In this document: positions 36,766 to 45,995 of the stretch, piece by piece
Layout: every line of letters begins with the position of its first letter
Position numbering within the stretch: position 1 is the stretch's first letter
Source: Streptomyces drozdowiczii
GTDB taxonomy: Bacteria > Actinomycetota > Actinomycetes > Streptomycetales > Streptomycetaceae
Assembly: GCF_026167665.1 (NCBI RefSeq)
Contig: NZ_CP098740.1
Location: forward strand, 1,612,001 to 1,676,000
Length of the DNA stretch: 64,000 nt
Direction: 5' to 3'
Translations under genes and position numbers: made by a program
Notes under the pieces: generated by a model
Databases searched by the model: none
What the model was told of the DNA's origin: nothing
The model's input: the letters and a program-made list of their open reading frames with translations, nothing else

Positions 36766-37705
36766 GGCCTCTCAGGTCTCAGGGGCGGCTGTTCCGGGAG
36801 GCGGTCCCAGGGGATCTGCTTCTCGCGCAGGTCCTTCCTGACCCGTTCGGCGAGCTTCTTCGTGTCGCGCCGGTTCATGGACGCCCCGACCGCGGCGCCG
36901 ACCATGAAGGGGATCAGGCTCGGCAGGTCGCGCACGGTGCGCTTCATGATCTGGCGGCGCAGCTCGCGCTTCATCCGGCCGCTCAGCGCCGCGTCGACGG
37001 AGGCGGGGCGGGTGACCTCGATGCCGCGCTCCTCGGTCCAGGCGGTGAGGTAGGCGGTGGAGCGCCGGCCGATGCCGCCCGGGGACGGCGTCCGTAGACC
37101 TCGTGCAGCTCGGCGACGAGCTTCATCTCTATGGCGGCGACGCCGGTGACCTCGGCCGCCAGCTCGGCGAACATCGCGGGCGGCACGGGCATCATGGCCG
37201 CCGCGCCGATTCCGGCGCCGACGGTGGCGGTCGCGCGGCTCGCGCCCACGACGAGGCGGTCCGCGATCTCCTCCGGCCCGAGGCCGGGAAAGTGCTTGCG
37301 CAGGGTGGCGAGGTCGCGCACAGGGACGCGGGGAGCGATGTGGATGATCAGGTCCGCGATATGACCGATCGCTTCCTTGGCGCTCTCCCCGCCCTTGCGT
37401 ACGCCCCGTTTCACTGAACTCAGACGGCCTGCCCCGGTCACGGGCTCCGTCCTGCCGACCTGTCCGGCCCCATCGGCCGTGTCGACTCCGGCAGCCTCAC
37501 GGGCTGCGCGTACCGCTACTTCGGCTGCTTCGAGCGAGGCCGCCTGCAGGCCCCGCTCGTCGTCCTGTCCGTCCGGCGAAGGTGGCAGGGCGGACCGCTC
37601 GGCAGGCGCCTGCGCGCCTTCTGCCGGGCCTGTACCGCCCTGGTGCGCCTCCGGGGGCCTTCTGCCCCAGGGGCGCCGCTTGCGGAACGGTGTGTCCCCT
37701 GCCAC
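36762..37705 (-). CDS. Unrecognised protein with glycine-rich hydrophobic segments, one-base frameshift
   Basis: The protein starts at GTG 37705. The first 85 residues are low-complexity and charged. A conserved-looking part follows: LIIHIAPRVPVRDL, then a hydrophobic segment GAGIGAAAMMPVPPAMF. At about 37083 one base is missing; the frame then continues as GGIGRRSTAYLTAW and includes a second segment, SLIPFMVGAAVGASMN, before stopping at 36762. Restored, it has 314 residues. The two glycine-rich segments suggest membrane association. I do not recognise the family. It starts 13 bases before the stop end of DUF4193, on the same strand. Confidence 0.7.
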
Positions 37706-37718
37706 GGCCGACCGGATC

Positions 37719-38015
37719 TCAGTCGCAGTCGCGGCAGATCGGCTGGCCGTTCTTCTCGCGGGCCAGCTGGCTGCGGTGGTGCACGAGGAAGCAGCTCATG
37801 CAGGTGAACTCGTCGGCCTGCTTGGGCAGGACCCGTACGGCGAGCTCCTCGTTGGAAAGGTCCGCGCCGGGCAGTTCAAGGCCCTCGGCCGCGTCGAACT
37901 CGTCGACGTCGACGGCGGACGCCGTCTTGTCGCTCCGGCGCGCCTTCAGCTCTTCAAGGCTGTCCTGATCGACGTCGTCGTCGGTCTTGCGTGGGGTGTC
38001 GTAATCCGTTGCCAT
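37719..38015 (-). CDS. DUF4193 small zinc-ribbon protein
   Basis: This 98-residue acidic protein starts MATDYDTPR and ends in a zinc-ribbon pair (CMSC and CRDC), which is the conserved DUF4193 pattern found across actinobacteria. The function is unknown; a role in protein or nucleic-acid binding is likely. It is probably well transcribed, since a long non-coding leader region of about 400 bases lies before it. Confidence 0.87.
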   Translation of the reverse strand: MATDYDTPRKTDDDVDQDSLEELKARRSDKTASAVDVDEFDAAEGLELPGADLSNEELAVRVLPKQADEFTCMSCFLVHHRSQLAREKNGQPICRDCD

Positions 38016-38420
38016 GTCGCTCTCCCCCTCTGGGTGTCTGCGGTGTCTCAGCGCTCGTAACGCGTGAGAGGCCGGACTTGTGCCCGACCTGAGGCGGAGA
38101 TTTTGCCTCACATCAAGGTCTGTTACTCAATCGACACCCAAAAGGACCGCTCGGGAGTGATCGGCTTGGGTGGCGATGGGGACCGTACACGGTCCTGGCG
38201 GCACCCTTTACAGGCGCCACCCCGTGTACTTCCCGTCATGCCCGCCCCCGAAAACCCGGTGTTTCGCCGGGTTTCCGGTGACTTCCCTGGTCACGGAGCG
38301 TGGACAGGGAGATATTCGCTCCTGTGATCGATCACACACGGACTCTCCGGGATCAGGTCCCGAAAATTCCGCTCAAAGCGAACAAAAAATAATCGGTGCG
38401 CAAAGATCCTCGCGAGCCGG
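38016..38420. other. Intergenic region with DUF4193 promoter and a cutS hairpin
   Basis: No gene is visible. A hairpin at 38252-38274 (eight-base-pair stem AAACCCGG/CCGGGTTT) is followed by TTTTC on the minus strand and could end cutS transcripts. The rest should hold the DUF4193 promoter. Confidence 0.5.
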
Positions 38421-39631
38421 TCAGACCGGCAGAGAGACGCGCATCACCAGACCACCGCCTTCGCGGGGCTCGGCGATGATACGGCCGCCGTGGGCGCGGG
38501 CGACGGACCTCGCGATCGACAGTCCGAGTCCGACCCCCTTGTCGCTGCCCGTCCGCTCCGTACGAAGCCGCCTGAAGGGCTCGAAGAGGTTGTCGATCTC
38601 GTACGCCGGGACCACCGGGCCCGTGTTCGAGACGACGAGCAGGGCCTGGCCGGGCAGCAGCGCCGTGCTCACCTCGATCCAGCCGTCCTCCGGGACGTTG
38701 TAGCGGACGGCGTTCTGCACGAGGTTCAGCGCGATGCGCTCCAGCAGGACGCCGTTGCCCTGGACGACGGCCTCGGCCAGCTCCTCGCGCATCTCCACGC
38801 CCTTGGCCTCGGCCTCGCCGCGTGCCTGGTCCACGGCGCGCGAGGCGACCTCGGCGAGATCGACGGGCTTGCGCTCCACGATCTGGTTGTCGCTGCGGGC
38901 GAGCAGCAGCAGGCCCTCCACCAGCTGCTCGCTGCGCTCGTTGGTGGCCAGCAGCGTCTTGCCCAGCTGCTGGAGTTCGGGCGGGGCCTCCGGATCGGAG
39001 AGGTGGACCTCCAGCAGCGTGCGGTTGATGGCCAGCGGCGTGCGCAGCTCGTGCGAGGCGTTGCCGACGAACCGCTGCTGCGCGGTGAAGGCCCGCTCCA
39101 GCCGGTCCAGCATGTCGTCGAAGGTGTCGGACAGCTCCTTGAGCTCGTCGTCCGGCCCGTCCAGCTCGATGCGCCGGGCCAGGTCCGTGCCGGCGACGGT
39201 CCGGGCGATGCGGGTGATCCGGCCCAGCGGCGAGAGCACCCGGCCGGCCATCCCGTAACCGAAGGCGAAGGCGATGATGCTGAGCCCGACCAGGGCCAGC
39301 AGCGACCGGTTCAGCAGCGTGTCCAGGGCCTGCTGGCGCTGGTGGTTCACGCAGGCGTTCATCGCGGCGTTGAAGTCGTCCGGGGGCGCCTTCTCGGGCA
39401 GATTGCAGACATCGCTGGTCACCTGGCCGCTGGCGACCTTGAACGGCAGCTCACTGCCCACATGCATGGCCTGGGCGGCGAGCATGTAGATGATCGACAG
39501 CAGCAGGATGCCCGCGATCAGGAACATGCCCCCGTACAGCAGCGTGAGCCGTATCCGGATGGTCGGGCGCAGCCACGGGTAGGGGGCTCCTGCTGTTTGG
39601 GCTCCCAGGTGGGTTTGGGGGGCGCCGCCAT
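38421..39631 (-). CDS. cutS: CutS sensor histidine kinase, one-base frameshift near the N-terminus
   Basis: The kinase has two membrane helices, an extracellular sensor loop, a HAMP-like linker, the phospho-accepting motif ASHELRTPL and ATP-binding motifs ending GVGLGLSIARSV. The sensor loop carries two cysteines (SDVCNLPE and MNACVNHQ) 18 residues apart. The likely start is ATG 39631 (MAAPPKPTW), but a G/C run at 39582-39586 is one base short, and the frame changes there to YPWLRPTIRIRLTLLYGG. Restored, it has 403 residues. It follows cutR on the same strand. CutRS is described in Streptomyces and has been linked to secretion and extracellular protein-quality stress. Confidence 0.83.
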
Positions 39632-39657
39632 GGGCGGCGGGACGGCCGGCACCGGCG

Positions 39658-40311
39658 TCAGATCCGGTAGCCGGAGCCGGGCACCGTGACGATCACGGGC
39701 GGCTCACCGAGTTTGCGGCGCAGGGTCATGACGGTCACCCGGACGACGTTGGTGAAGGGGTCGGTGTTCTCGTCCCACGCCTTCTCCAGCAGCTGCTCCG
39801 CCGAGACGACGGCGCCCTCGCTGCGCATCAGGACCTCCAGGACGGCGAACTCCTTGGGCGCGAGCTGGACCTCCTGGCCGCCCCGGAACACCTCCCGGCG
39901 GTTGGGGTCGAGCTTGATGCCGGCCCGCTCCAGGACGGGCGGCAGCGCGACGGTCGTACGGCGGCCGAGGGCCCGGACCCGGGCGGTCAGCTCGCTGAAC
40001 GCGAACGGCTTGGGCAGATAGTCGTCGGCGCCGAGCTCCAGGCCCTCCACCCGGTCGCTGACGTCCCCGGAGGCGGTCAGCATGAGCACCCTGGTGGGCA
40101 TGCCGAGCTCGACGATCCGGCGGCAGACGTCGTCGCCGTGCAGCAGGGGGAGGTCGCGGTCGAGCACCACGACGTCGTAGTCGTTGACCTCGATGCGCTC
40201 CACGGCCGCGGCCCCGTCGTACACGACATCGACGGCCATGGCCTCACGGCGCAATCCGGTGGCCACCGCATCGGCGAGCAGCTGCTCGTCCTCCACGACG
40301 AGTACGCGCAC
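39658..40311 (-). CDS. cutR: CutR, OmpR-type response regulator
   Basis: This 217-residue regulator has a receiver domain with phosphorylated aspartate 51 (VVVLDRDLP) and lysine in YLPKPF, then a winged-helix domain (QLAPKEFAVLEVLM, ending TVPGSGYRI). The GTG start follows AAGGAAG at a good distance. Size and position upstream of the sensor match the Streptomyces CutR/CutS pair. It should control genes for the cell's response to misfolded or wrongly oxidised secreted proteins. Confidence 0.88.
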   Translation of the reverse strand: MRVLVVEDEQLLADAVATGLRREAMAVDVVYDGAAAVERIEVNDYDVVVLDRDLPLLHGDDVCRRIVELGMPTRVLMLTASGDVSDRVEGLELGADDYLPKPFAFSELTARVRALGRRTTVALPPVLERAGIKLDPNRREVFRGGQEVQLAPKEFAVLEVLMRSEGAVVSAEQLLEKAWDENTDPFTNVVRVTVMTLRRKLGEPPVIVTVPGSGYRI

Positions 40312-40696
40312 GGCGCTTCCTTCCCTAGAACTTCGCAAGCGGTCTGCACCACGGGGCTCCGGGGCGCCCGGGGCGGCCACGCCGCCCGCGCCGCGGGCAG
40401 GGGCCCCGGCACACTTGTGCGGCTCCATCCTGCCCGTAACCCGCATAAACCGGCGGTAAGACGTCCCGCCCCGACCTGCGGCTTCGAGGAAGCGTCGGGA
40501 TTTCCGGGCCAGTTGAGGTTTCTCTGAGCTTCGGGGCGGGGAGTACGCATTCACACCCGCGATCACGTCTTCCCATGTGGCGTTGTCACAGGCCCCTCCG
40601 TCCCCCGGAGAGTGCGTGATCACCCGCCCTACCGCCTCGGCGGAGGGAAACCCGGGCACACCCCCGTGCCACCGACCCACGATGAGGGGGCGCTTC
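40312..40696. other. Divergent promoter region of cutR and a small plus-strand gene
   Basis: This stretch of 385 bases has no convincing gene; the frames through it are rich in arginine and proline with no start signals. It must hold the promoters of cutRS (minus) and the 58-residue gene (plus). I see no clear operator. Confidence 0.5.
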
Positions 40697-40873
40697 ATGG
40701 ACGCTTTCACCGCAGGTCTGCTGCAACGCATCAAGACGACCGAGGACGACCTCACGAAGGCCCGCGAGACGGGCGACGACTTCCTCGCGGACGTCGAGCA
40801 GAGCGAGCTGGACGACCTCCGTCGTCTCGCCGCCGAGCACGGTGTGCGGATCAGCACGACGACGAACGCCTGA
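40697..40873 (+). CDS. Small 58-residue helical protein
   Basis: The gene starts at ATG 40697 behind GAGGGGG and encodes a charged helical protein (LLQRIKTTEDDLTKARE) with repeated acidic patches. A strong terminator follows. I do not recognise the family, but the firm start signal, terminator and protein-like sequence make it real. The amphipathic pattern suggests a coiled-coil or partner-binding protein. Confidence 0.75.
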   Translation: MDAFTAGLLQRIKTTEDDLTKARETGDDFLADVEQSELDDLRRLAAEHGVRISTTTNA

Positions 40874-40890
40874 CCGTCGCTTTGGGCCGA

Positions 40891-40926
40891 GGGCCCCGCA
40901 GCCGCTTCACGGTGGCTGCGGGGCCC
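40891..40926. terminator. Bidirectional terminator
   Basis: A perfect 13-base-pair stem (40891-40903 with 40914-40926) lies 17 bases after the small gene and 33 bases from the end of the convergent monophosphatase gene. Confidence 0.85.
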
Positions 40927-40959
40927 TTCCGGCGCCCGGGGGCCTGGGGACGGCCGCGT

Positions 40960-41790
40960 CTAGTCGTGCCAGGCGCCCAGCCCGTCCAGGAGGGCCTGGA
41001 GCGGTTCGAAGACCCCGGGGGACGCGGCGACGGTCAGCTCGCCGTCGGCCGGCCTGCCCGGGCGCCCGCCGGTGAGGGCACCGGCCTCCCGGGCGATGAG
41101 GTCGCCCGCCGCCAGGTCCCAGGGGTGCAGCCCGCGCTCGAAGTAGCCGTCGAGCCGGCCGGCGGCCACGTCGCAGAGGTCGATCGCGGCCGAACCGCCG
41201 CGCCGGATGTCCCGCACCTGCGGGATGAGGTCGTGCGCCACCTCGGCCTGGTGGGCGCGGACCTCGGCGACGTAGTTGAAGCCGGTGGCCACCAGCGACT
41301 CGGCGAGGGGGGCGGTGGGCCGGCACCGCAGCCGGACGTGCTCGTCGCCGTACGGGCCGCCCGTGACGAAGGCTCCGTGGCCGCGGCGCGCGAAGTACGT
41401 CTCGCCGCGCATCGGGGCCTCCACCACACCGGCGACCCGCTCGCCGTCCACCTCGACGCCGATGGAGACGGCCCAGGACGGGAGTCCGTAGAGGTAGTTC
41501 ACCGTGCCGTCGAGCGGATCGATCACCCAACGCACTCCGGTGCTGCCCTCGGCGGTCGTGCCGCCCTCCTCACCGAGGTAGCCGTCCAGGGGGCGGCGCT
41601 CGACCAGGAACTCGGTGATCAGCTTCTCGGCGGCGATGTCCATCTCGGTGACGACGTCGACCGGGCTGGACTTGGTCGCGGCCACGCCCAGTCCCGCCGG
41701 ACGCCCGTCGCGCAGCAGCCGGCCGGCGAGTCGGGCGGCTTCCAGGGCGAGGTCGAGCAGGACATCCGACGCGTGCTCGGTTTCGGTCAC
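40960..41790 (-). CDS. Inositol monophosphatase-family phosphatase
   Basis: This 276-residue protein has the metal-binding motifs of the inositol monophosphatase family in order: GEEGG (near residue 71), DPLDGTVNY (near 91) and WDLAAGDLI (near 220). Members hydrolyse inositol phosphate, histidinol phosphate or related substrates with magnesium; which one applies here is open. GTG 41790 is preceded by GGGAGC. It starts 36 bases after the ferrochelatase gene on the same strand and may share its transcript. Confidence 0.85.
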   Translation of the reverse strand: MTETEHASDVLLDLALEAARLAGRLLRDGRPAGLGVAATKSSPVDVVTEMDIAAEKLITEFLVERRPLDGYLGEEGGTTAEGSTGVRWVIDPLDGTVNYLYGLPSWAVSIGVEVDGERVAGVVEAPMRGETYFARRGHGAFVTGGPYGDEHVRLRCRPTAPLAESLVATGFNYVAEVRAHQAEVAHDLIPQVRDIRRGGSAAIDLCDVAAGRLDGYFERGLHPWDLAAGDLIAREAGALTGGRPGRPADGELTVAASPGVFEPLQALLDGLGAWHD

Positions 41791-41826
41791 GGCGCTCCCT
41801 AGGAGGTTGAGAGGGTGGGGAAAGGC

Positions 41827-42954
41827 TTACGCGTAGGGGCTGTCGGCGCCCGCGGCGGCGGGCTTGGGCGCCCGGGCCGGGCAGCAGCCGACCGGGCAGA
41901 GGTCGTGGCTCGCGCCGAGCGTCCCGAGGGCGCACCGCCGCGGCTCGCGGCCCTGCTCGGCGGCGGCCCGCTCCAGGACCAGCTCGCGCACGGCGGCGGC
42001 GAACCGGGGATCGGCGCCGACCGTCGCGGAGCGGCGTACCGGCAGGCCCAGCTCGGCGGCCTTGGCGGTGGCCTCGGTGTCGAGGTCGTACAGGACCTCC
42101 ATGTGGTCCGAGACGAAGCCGATGGGCGCCATCACCACGGCGGGGACCCCGTCCCCGTGGAGCGCGTCGAGGTGGTCGCAGATGTCGGGCTCCAGCCACG
42201 GGATGTGCGGCGCGCCGCTGCGCGACTGGTAGACGAGCTTCCAGGGGTAGGCCGTGCCGGTCCGCTCGCGCACCGCGTCCACGATCAGCCGGGCCACCTC
42301 CAGGTGCTCGGCGACATAGGCGCCGCCGTCCCCGTGCGCCTCCACGGGGCCCGAGGTGTCGGCGGCCGAGGTGGGGATGGAGTGCGTGGTGAAGGCCAGG
42401 TGTGCGCCGGGGCGCACCGCGTCGGGCAGGTCCGCCAGCGAGGCGAGGACGCCCTCGACCATGGGCTCCACGAAGCCGGGGTGATTGAAGTAGTGCCGGA
42501 GTTTGTCCACGCGCGGGACGGGAAGGCCCTCGGCCTCCAGGGCGGCCAGTGACTCGGCGAGGTTCTCGCGGTACTGCCGGCAGCCGGAGTACGAGGCGTA
42601 GGCGCTGGTCGCCAGGACGGCGATGCGGCGGTGGCCGTCGCCGACCATCTCGCGCAGGGTGTCGGTGAGGTACGGGGCCCAGTTGCGGTTGCCCCAGTAC
42701 ACGGGCAGGTCGAGCCCGTGCTCGGAGAAGTCCTTGCGCAGTGCGTCGAGCAGGGCCCTGTTCTGGGCGTTGATCGGGCTGACGCCCCCGAACAGGAAGT
42801 AGTGCTTGCCGACCTCCTTGAGCCGTTCCTCGGGGATGCCCCGGCCGCGGGTCACGTTCGCGAGGAACGGGACCACGTCGTCCGGCCCTTCGGGGCCGCC
42901 GAAGGAGAGCAGGAGCAGGGCGTCGTAGGGGGCGGGATCGCGCAGATCGGACAT
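41827..42954 (-). CDS. cpfC: Coproporphyrin ferrochelatase
   Basis: This 375-residue enzyme inserts iron into coproporphyrin III in the actinobacterial haem pathway. It starts [18 protein letters not shown], has the active-site histidine region FTTHSIP and later [19 protein letters not shown] with the conserved glutamate. The C-terminal cysteines ([14 protein letters not shown]) fit the [2Fe-2S] cluster found in actinobacterial members. I chose ATG 42954 ([11 protein letters not shown]). Older annotations call this gene hemH. Confidence 0.9.
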   Translation of the reverse strand: MSDLRDPAPYDALLLLSFGGPEGPDDVVPFLANVTRGRGIPEERLKEVGKHYFLFGGVSPINAQNRALLDALRKDFSEHGLDLPVYWGNRNWAPYLTDTLREMVGDGHRRIAVLATSAYASYSGCRQYRENLAESLAALEAEGLPVPRVDKLRHYFNHPGFVEPMVEGVLASLADLPDAVRPGAHLAFTTHSIPTSAADTSGPVEAHGDGGAYVAEHLEVARLIVDAVRERTGTAYPWKLVYQSRSGAPHIPWLEPDICDHLDALHGDGVPAVVMAPIGFVSDHMEVLYDLDTEATAKAAELGLPVRRSATVGADPRFAAAVRELVLERAAAEQGREPRRCALGTLGASHDLCPVGCCPARAPKPAAAGADSPYA

Positions 42955-43162
42955 GCCGTCGATCCTGCCACCCGCGCGCGGGCGGGGTCGCACCGACGTC
43001 CGGAGCGGGCGCTTCCGGCCACCGCCCGGGGTGCCGGGAGGGGTGGATGAATATGCGGGACTCGTGAGTATGATCCCCCTCCAACCGGCCGGTAACCCGT
43101 GGTTTCCGTCCGGGGGAAACGCCGGCTGGGTGGGCCGGTTCCTAGGGAAGGGCGCGGGGAAG

Positions 43163-44485
43163 ATGACCGAGACCTACGCACGGACGGCGACGGGCCCGTG
43201 GCGCAACTGGGCGGGGACCGTCACCGCGCGGCCGGCCCGGACCGTGTCCCCCGCGTCCGTGGACGAGCTGGCCGAGGCGCTGCGCAGGGCGTCCGAGGAC
43301 GGGCTGCGGGTGAAGCCGGTCGGCACCGGCCACTCGTTCACCGCGACCGCGGCCACCGACGGGCTGCTGATCCGGCCCGATCTGCTGACCGGCATCCGCG
43401 AGATCGACCGCACGGCGATGACGGTGACGGTCGAGGCGGGCACCCCGCTTAAGCGCCTGAACACCGCGCTGGCCCGCGAGGGCCTGTCGCTCACCAACAT
43501 GGGCGACATCATGGAGCAGACGGTCGCCGGAGCCACCTCCACCGGCACGCACGGCACCGGCCGTGACTCGGCGTCCATATCCGCGCAGATACGCGCCCTG
43601 GAGCTGGTCACCGCGGACGGCACGGTGCTGACCTGTTCGGAGACCGAGAACGCCGATGTGTTCGCGGTGGCGCGGATCGGGCTCGGCGCACTCGGCGTCA
43701 TCACCGCGATCACCTTCGCCGTCGAGCCGGTCTTCCTGCTGACGGCCCGCGAGGAGCCGATGAGCTTCGACCGGGTGACGACCGACTTCGATCAGCTCGT
43801 AACCGAGAACGAGCACTTCGAGTTCTACTGGTTCCCGCACACCGGGAACTGCAACACCAAGCGCAACAACCGCAGCGCCGGCCCCGCCGCCCCGCCCGGC
43901 AAGGTCAGCGGCTGGGTCGAGGACGAGCTGCTGTCCAACGGCGTCTTCCAGGTCGCCTGCGCGCTCGGCCGGGCCGTGCCGGCCACGATCCCCTCGATCG
44001 CCAGGATCTCCAGCCGGGCCCTGTCGGCGCGTACGTACACCGACATCCCGTACAAGGTGTTCACCAGCCCGCGCCGGGTGCGGTTCGTGGAGATGGAGTA
44101 CGCGCTGCCGCGTGAGGCCGCCGTCGAGGCGCTGCGCGAGGTCCGGGCGATGGTGGACCGCTCGCCGCTGCGGATCAGCTTCCCGGTGGAGGTGCGCACC
44201 GCGCCCGCCGACGACATCGCGCTCTCCACGGCGTCGGGCCGGGAGAGCGCGTACATCGCGGTCCATATGTACCGGGGCACGCCGTACCAGGCGTACTTCA
44301 CGGCGGTGGAGCGGATCATGACCGCGCACGGCGGCCGCCCGCACTGGGGCAAGATCAACACCAGGGACGCCGCGTACCTCTCCGGGGTGTACCCGCGTTT
44401 CGGCGAGTTCACGGCCGTACGGGACCGGCTGGACCCGGACCGGCTGTTCGGCAACGACTACCTGCGCCGGGTGCTGGGCGACTGA
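43163..44485 (+). CDS. FAD-binding sugar-1,4-lactone oxidase (D-arabinono-lactone oxidase family)
   Basis: This 440-residue protein has an N-terminal FAD-binding PCMH domain ([11 protein letters not shown], then [11 protein letters not shown]) and a C-terminal ALO domain ending with RPHWGKINT and [10 protein letters not shown]. The family oxidises sugar lactones or alditols with oxygen as acceptor. I chose ATG 43163 ([11 protein letters not shown]), close behind GGGGAAG; upstream sequence in the same frame is not protein-like. It is divergent from ferrochelatase. Confidence 0.87.
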   Translation: MTETYARTATGPWRNWAGTVTARPARTVSPASVDELAEALRRASEDGLRVKPVGTGHSFTATAATDGLLIRPDLLTGIREIDRTAMTVTVEAGTPLKRLNTALAREGLSLTNMGDIMEQTVAGATSTGTHGTGRDSASISAQIRALELVTADGTVLTCSETENADVFAVARIGLGALGVITAITFAVEPVFLLTAREEPMSFDRVTTDFDQLVTENEHFEFYWFPHTGNCNTKRNNRSAGPAAPPGKVSGWVEDELLSNGVFQVACALGRAVPATIPSIARISSRALSARTYTDIPYKVFTSPRRVRFVEMEYALPREAAVEALREVRAMVDRSPLRISFPVEVRTAPADDIALSTASGRESAYIAVHMYRGTPYQAYFTAVERIMTAHGGRPHWGKINTRDAAYLSGVYPRFGEFTAVRDRLDPDRLFGNDYLRRVLGD

Positions 44486-44492
44486 CCCGCGC

Positions 44493-45500
44493 TCACTCCC
44501 CCGCTCCGGTGTCCTCGGGCGCCGGGGCGCCGTCCGTGGCCGTCGGGTCGGGGGCCGCGCTCTCGCCGCCGTCCGTGGCGCTCGGGGTGGGCGTGGGCGT
44601 GGGCTCGACGCCGCCGCCCGCCGGGTCCGACGGGGTGGGCGAGGGGGTCGCGCCTTCGGTGGGAGCGCCGCTGCGGTCCGGCTGCGGGGCGGTGCCGTCG
44701 TCGTCCTGGCCGCCCGTGCCGGGGGTCGCCGTGTCCTGGTCCCGCTGCGCGGGGTCCGACGCGTCCTGACCGGGGCGGGTGGTTTCGGCGGGCGTGGGGG
44801 TGGAAGGGCCGTCGTGGCGCTCACCGCGTACGACGGAGCCCACGGTCGTCCCGTGGCCGCCGCTCAGATCGCCGCCGGAGATCAGTTCGTACGTGGTGAT
44901 GCCGGCCATCGACACCACGAAGACCACGGCCGCGCCGATGGCCGACCGTTTCCAGCCACGCATCCGGGTGCCGTGCGTGGTCGCCTCGGAGAACTCCCCG
45001 TCCGGCGCGGTCCCGGCGCCGGGGACGCGCAGCACGGTCGTCGCGTCGGGCTCCACGCGGCGCAGGAGCGTCGTCTCGTCGGGCCGCGGGTCCGCCCGGC
45101 GCAGGAGCATCGTCTCGTCCGGGCGCTGCTCCACCCGGCGCAGCGCCGTCGTGGCGTCGTCCACCGCTCCCAGCAGTACGGTCTCCTGCGGCGTGGGCTC
45201 CGGCCTCCGCGCACCGGTCTCGCGGGTGCGGACGGTCACCTCGCGGTCCGGGTGCTTCACCTGGACCGTGACCTCGCGTATCTGCTCGCCCGTACGACGG
45301 AAGAAGTGCTGGAACACCGAGCCGCCGCAGGTCGCCACGACGCTCATGACTCCGGCGCCCGCGATGGTTCCGTACACACCGAGCTGGGAAGCCGCAACGG
45401 CCGCCGCCACCGCGGCGACCGCACTGCCCGCCACCTGGGGCAGGCTCAGATCGATCCGCCTCTCCTTGGGTTCTGTGTCGCTTTCCGGCTTCTGCACCAT
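44493..45500 (-). CDS. Single-pass membrane protein with LLRR repeats and a Pro/Thr-rich tail
   Basis: The 335-residue protein has a glycine/alanine-rich N-terminal segment, a middle part with near-repeats of the form RPDETMLLRR and RPDETTLLRR, one clear membrane helix (IGAAVVFVVSMAGITTYEL near residue 200) and a long external tail rich in Pro, Thr, Ser, Asp and Gly. I chose ATG 45500, behind AAGGGCTGG. The threonines before LLRR are plausible kinase targets. The family is not one I recognise by name; the layout suggests a cell-envelope protein with a cytoplasmic regulatory part. Confidence 0.72.
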   Translation of the reverse strand: MVQKPESDTEPKERRIDLSLPQVAGSAVAAVAAAVAASQLGVYGTIAGAGVMSVVATCGGSVFQHFFRRTGEQIREVTVQVKHPDREVTVRTRETGARRPEPTPQETVLLGAVDDATTALRRVEQRPDETMLLRRADPRPDETTLLRRVEPDATTVLRVPGAGTAPDGEFSEATTHGTRMRGWKRSAIGAAVVFVVSMAGITTYELISGGDLSGGHGTTVGSVVRGERHDGPSTPTPAETTRPGQDASDPAQRDQDTATPGTGGQDDDGTAPQPDRSGAPTEGATPSPTPSDPAGGGVEPTPTPTPSATDGGESAAPDPTATDGAPAPEDTGAGE

Positions 45501-45995
45501 TTCCAGCCCTTGATTGACATCTCTCCCACCCTGCACCAACTAGGGACACGCGAGCGAAGCCGAAAGTTCCGGTTGCGTGGATTATGTGAAGCACGACACG
45601 GATCATGATCGGGAGGCGTCTGGAGGGGTAGGCCAACTCCCGCACCTCACGAGAACTTCGACGGCGCGGCGGTCCACCCACATGGCCCGAATGGAGTACT
45701 GTGGCGAGCCCTGGGGCCGGACACCCGCGCGGGCGTCCGGAACCTTCGGGAGGGGGCCGAAGGAGGCACTCGATCCGGCGGCGCACGGCATCGCACGGCG
45801 GCCAGCTACACGGAGTGACCATCGGTCACTTTGCGTTGCGCAAGGGCTACCGTGGCATACCGGCGATCAAGGGCTCACGCCCGACACGCCGGGCAACACG
45901 GCAATGTTGTGGCAGGCTGCACCCGGGCAGGCCACACTCGACTAGCGGAAGCAGCGACGCACGTGACGTCGGCAGGCACCACCCGGGAGGTCCCC
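45501..45995. other. Long divergent intergenic region before sepH
   Basis: Nearly 500 bases separate the membrane-protein gene and sepH. A plus-strand frame at 45577-45945 exists but has no ribosome binding site and reads as arbitrary sequence, so I do not call it. The length suggests complex control of sepH, with more than one promoter. Confidence 0.5.

Noticed and set aside
45577..45945. Plus-strand frame of 122 codons before sepH
   Set aside because: No start signal and no family pattern; the region is more likely promoter DNA.
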